26,843 nucleotides of DNA. Source: Clostridiales bacterium UBA6114. Its GTDB lineage: Bacteria; Bacillota; Clostridia; Oscillospirales; Butyricicoccaceae. The position numbers were made by a program, and so were the translations under genes. A model generated the notes under the pieces. That model had not been told where the DNA came from and ran no database searches. It saw only the letters and a list, made by a program, of their open reading frames with translations. Shown in pieces: positions 25,791 through 26,843 of the stretch. The stretch is taken from contig DIWE01000037.1 of NCBI GenBank assembly GCA_002423435.1, positions 3,302-30,144 of the forward strand, read 5' to 3'. Position 1 is the stretch's first letter. Each line of letters opens with the position of its first letter.

Positions 25791-26678
25791 ATGGATTACT
25801 TGATTCGGGCAATCAGCAAGGACGGGGATGTAAGAATTTCGGTGGTGACGTCAAGGGAGACGGCCGAGCGCGCAAGAACGATCCATCGCACGCTGCCGGT
25901 CGGCACGGCGGCGCTCGGGCGGACGCTGTGCGCCGCGTCGATGATGGGAGACGCGCTCAAGGAGGAGAAGGGCTCCGTCACGATCCAGATAAAGGGCGGC
26001 GGCCCGCTCGGCACGATCACGGCGGTCGCAGACCACGAGGGAAACGTCAAGGGCTATCTCCAAAACCCGGCGGTCGACCTGCCGCTCAAAGAAAACGGAA
26101 AGCTGGACGTCTCCGGCGCGGTGGGCTCCGACGGAATTCTGACGGTGATCAAGGACCTGGGGCTTAAACAGCCGTTTATCGGGCAGGTCGGGCTCTTAAG
26201 CGGCGAGATCGCCGACGACATCGCGGTTTACTTTACCGAAAGCGAGCAGATCGGGACGGCCTGCGCGCTCGGCGTGCTCGTCGACCGCGACCAGTCGGTG
26301 AAGGCCGCCGGCGGATATATCCTGCAGGCGATGCCGGGCGCTTCCGACGCGGTCGTGACAAAGCTTGAAAACGCCGTGCTCCGGGCGGGTCTGATCACGA
26401 AAATGCTCGATTCCGGCCTTTTGCCGGAGGAAATCGCCGATCGTCTTTTGTCGGAGATCGGGCCGTACAGTATCCTGAGCAAACGGGAAATCGGCTATAT
26501 CTGCGACTGCTCGAAAGAGCGCGTCGAGCGAGCGCTTTTGAGCATGGGCAAGGGGGAGCTCGGTGCGATGATCAGCGAGCAGAACCATGCGGAGGTGACC
26601 TGCCAGTTTTGCGATCAGGTGTACCGCTTTTCCAAAGAGGACCTGGAAAAGTTGCTGAAAAATGCGAAAAAAGCATAA
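25791..26678 (+). CDS. hslO: Redox-regulated chaperone Hsp33
   Basis: This is a 295-residue cytosolic chaperone holdase activated by oxidative unfolding. The N-terminal core shows GSVTIQIKGGGPLGTITAVA (about 60-79) and the conserved GYLQNP. The C-terminal redox switch is intact: CDC (YICDCSKERV), 30 residues, then CxxC (VTCQFCDQVY), the four thiols that bind zinc when reduced. ATG at 25791 gives the usual family opening MDYLIRA. The in-frame ATG at 25779 adds four residues, but its AAGGA abuts the codon, so it is less likely. The binding site for 25791 is then 12 nt away, which is long. tRNA genes with a separate promoter follow at once; no terminator is seen between. Confidence 0.95.
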   Translation: MDYLIRAISKDGDVRISVVTSRETAERARTIHRTLPVGTAALGRTLCAASMMGDALKEEKGSVTIQIKGGGPLGTITAVADHEGNVKGYLQNPAVDLPLKENGKLDVSGAVGSDGILTVIKDLGLKQPFIGQVGLLSGEIADDIAVYFTESEQIGTACALGVLVDRDQSVKAAGGYILQAMPGASDAVVTKLENAVLRAGLITKMLDSGLLPEEIADRLLSEIGPYSILSKREIGYICDCSKERVERALLSMGKGELGAMISEQNHAEVTCQFCDQVYRFSKEDLEKLLKNAKKA

Positions 26679-26685
26679 GAAACGG

Positions 26686-26714
26686 TTGACAGGGAGGGTG
26701 CGGCAAGTTATAAT
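26686..26714 (+). promoter_or_regulatory. Consensus promoter of the tRNA cluster
   Basis: TTGACA (26686-26691), exactly 17 nt, TATAAT (26709-26714): a full match to the sigma-A consensus, beginning 8 nt after the hslO stop. Transcription would start near 26721, about 15 nt before the first tRNA. Confidence 0.92.
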
Positions 26715-26735
26715 AAACTTCGCCGTCAAAAAACA

Positions 26736-26812
26736 GGGAGCATAGCTCAGCTGGTTAGAGCACCTGCCTTACAAGCAGGGGGTCACAGGTTCGAGCCCTG
26801 TTGTTCCCACCA
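26736..26812 (+). tRNA. tRNA-Val (anticodon TAC)
   Basis: A complete cloverleaf can be folded. The acceptor is GGGAGCA (26736-26742) with TGTTCCC (26802-26808). The D-stem is GCTC/GAGC with AGCTGGTTA. The anticodon stem is CCTGC/GCAGG around loop CTTACAA, giving anticodon TAC. The T-arm is ACAGG-TTCGAGC-CCTGT. The discriminator is A and the CCA end is encoded in the DNA (26810-26812). Confidence 0.96.
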
Positions 26813-26815
26813 TAC

Positions 26816-26843
26816 GGCCCGGTAGTTCAGTTGGTTAGAACGC
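26816..26843 (+). tRNA. 5' part of a second tRNA, probably tRNA-Asp (cut by window end)
   Basis: GGCCCGG followed by TAGTTCAGTTGGTTAGAAC is an acceptor 5' strand plus a complete D-arm (GTTC/GAAC). It starts 3 nt after tRNA-Val. The anticodon is outside the window. Asp is inferred from similarity of this 5' half to common bacterial tRNA-Asp. Confidence 0.75.

Overview
The window reads as a chromosomal segment of a fairly GC-rich, endospore-forming Clostridia-type Firmicute. The evidence for this is spoIIR, a firmicute-style addBA pair, a dnaG-rpoD operon, a TrpR-like YerC repressor, and strong AGGAGG-type ribosome binding sites with frequent TTG/GTG starts. I cannot fix the genus. The segment is dense housekeeping DNA. 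I see no insertion sequence, phage gene, CRISPR array, rRNA or gene-free stretch above 300 bases.

Region 1 (about 1-5700, minus strand) is the promoter-proximal part of a V/A-type ATPase operon, transcribed right to left as H-C-I-K-F-E-A. It runs off the left edge inside the Walker A loop of catalytic subunit A; subunits B and D would be expected further left. Several junctions are tight (ATGA overlap H/C, short gaps I/K, K/F and E/A), but a 182-nt gap separates F from E.

Region 2 (5822-7653, plus) starts from a good sigma-A-like promoter in the divergent spacer. It holds a PHP-family histidinol-phosphatase-like gene and ispE (isoprenoid precursor synthesis), ending at a strong terminator that can work in both directions. 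Facing it is a minus-strand LTA-synthase-like membrane phosphoglycerol transferase gene (7692-9626) with a leader of about 130 nt. Divergent from that gene is spoIIR (9837-10451). A 39-nt near-perfect palindrome then separates spoIIR from a small Gln-rich coiled-coil gene (10576-10836, minus).

Region 3 (10950-18409, plus) carries addB and addA, overlapping by 11 nt, which encode the helicase-nuclease for double-strand break repair. rpmE (ribosomal protein L31) follows with its own promoter and terminator. addB contains a perfect 57-bp in-frame tandem duplication.

Region 4 (18505-26678, plus) holds hflX, a YigZ/IMPACT family gene, a dGTPase-like HD hydrolase gene, dnaG-rpoD (primase and the main sigma factor, coupled by ATGA), yerC plus a methyltransferase gene (also coupled), and hslO (Hsp33). 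The window ends in a tRNA cluster: a complete tRNA-Val(TAC) behind a consensus promoter, then a tRNA cut by the right edge that looks like tRNA-Asp.

I did not find a new multi-gene system. The points most worth checking are the addB duplication, the atypical proteolipid subunit K, the Gln-rich small protein, the long T-tract-less hairpin beside it, and the regulated-looking leader of the LTA-synthase-like gene.
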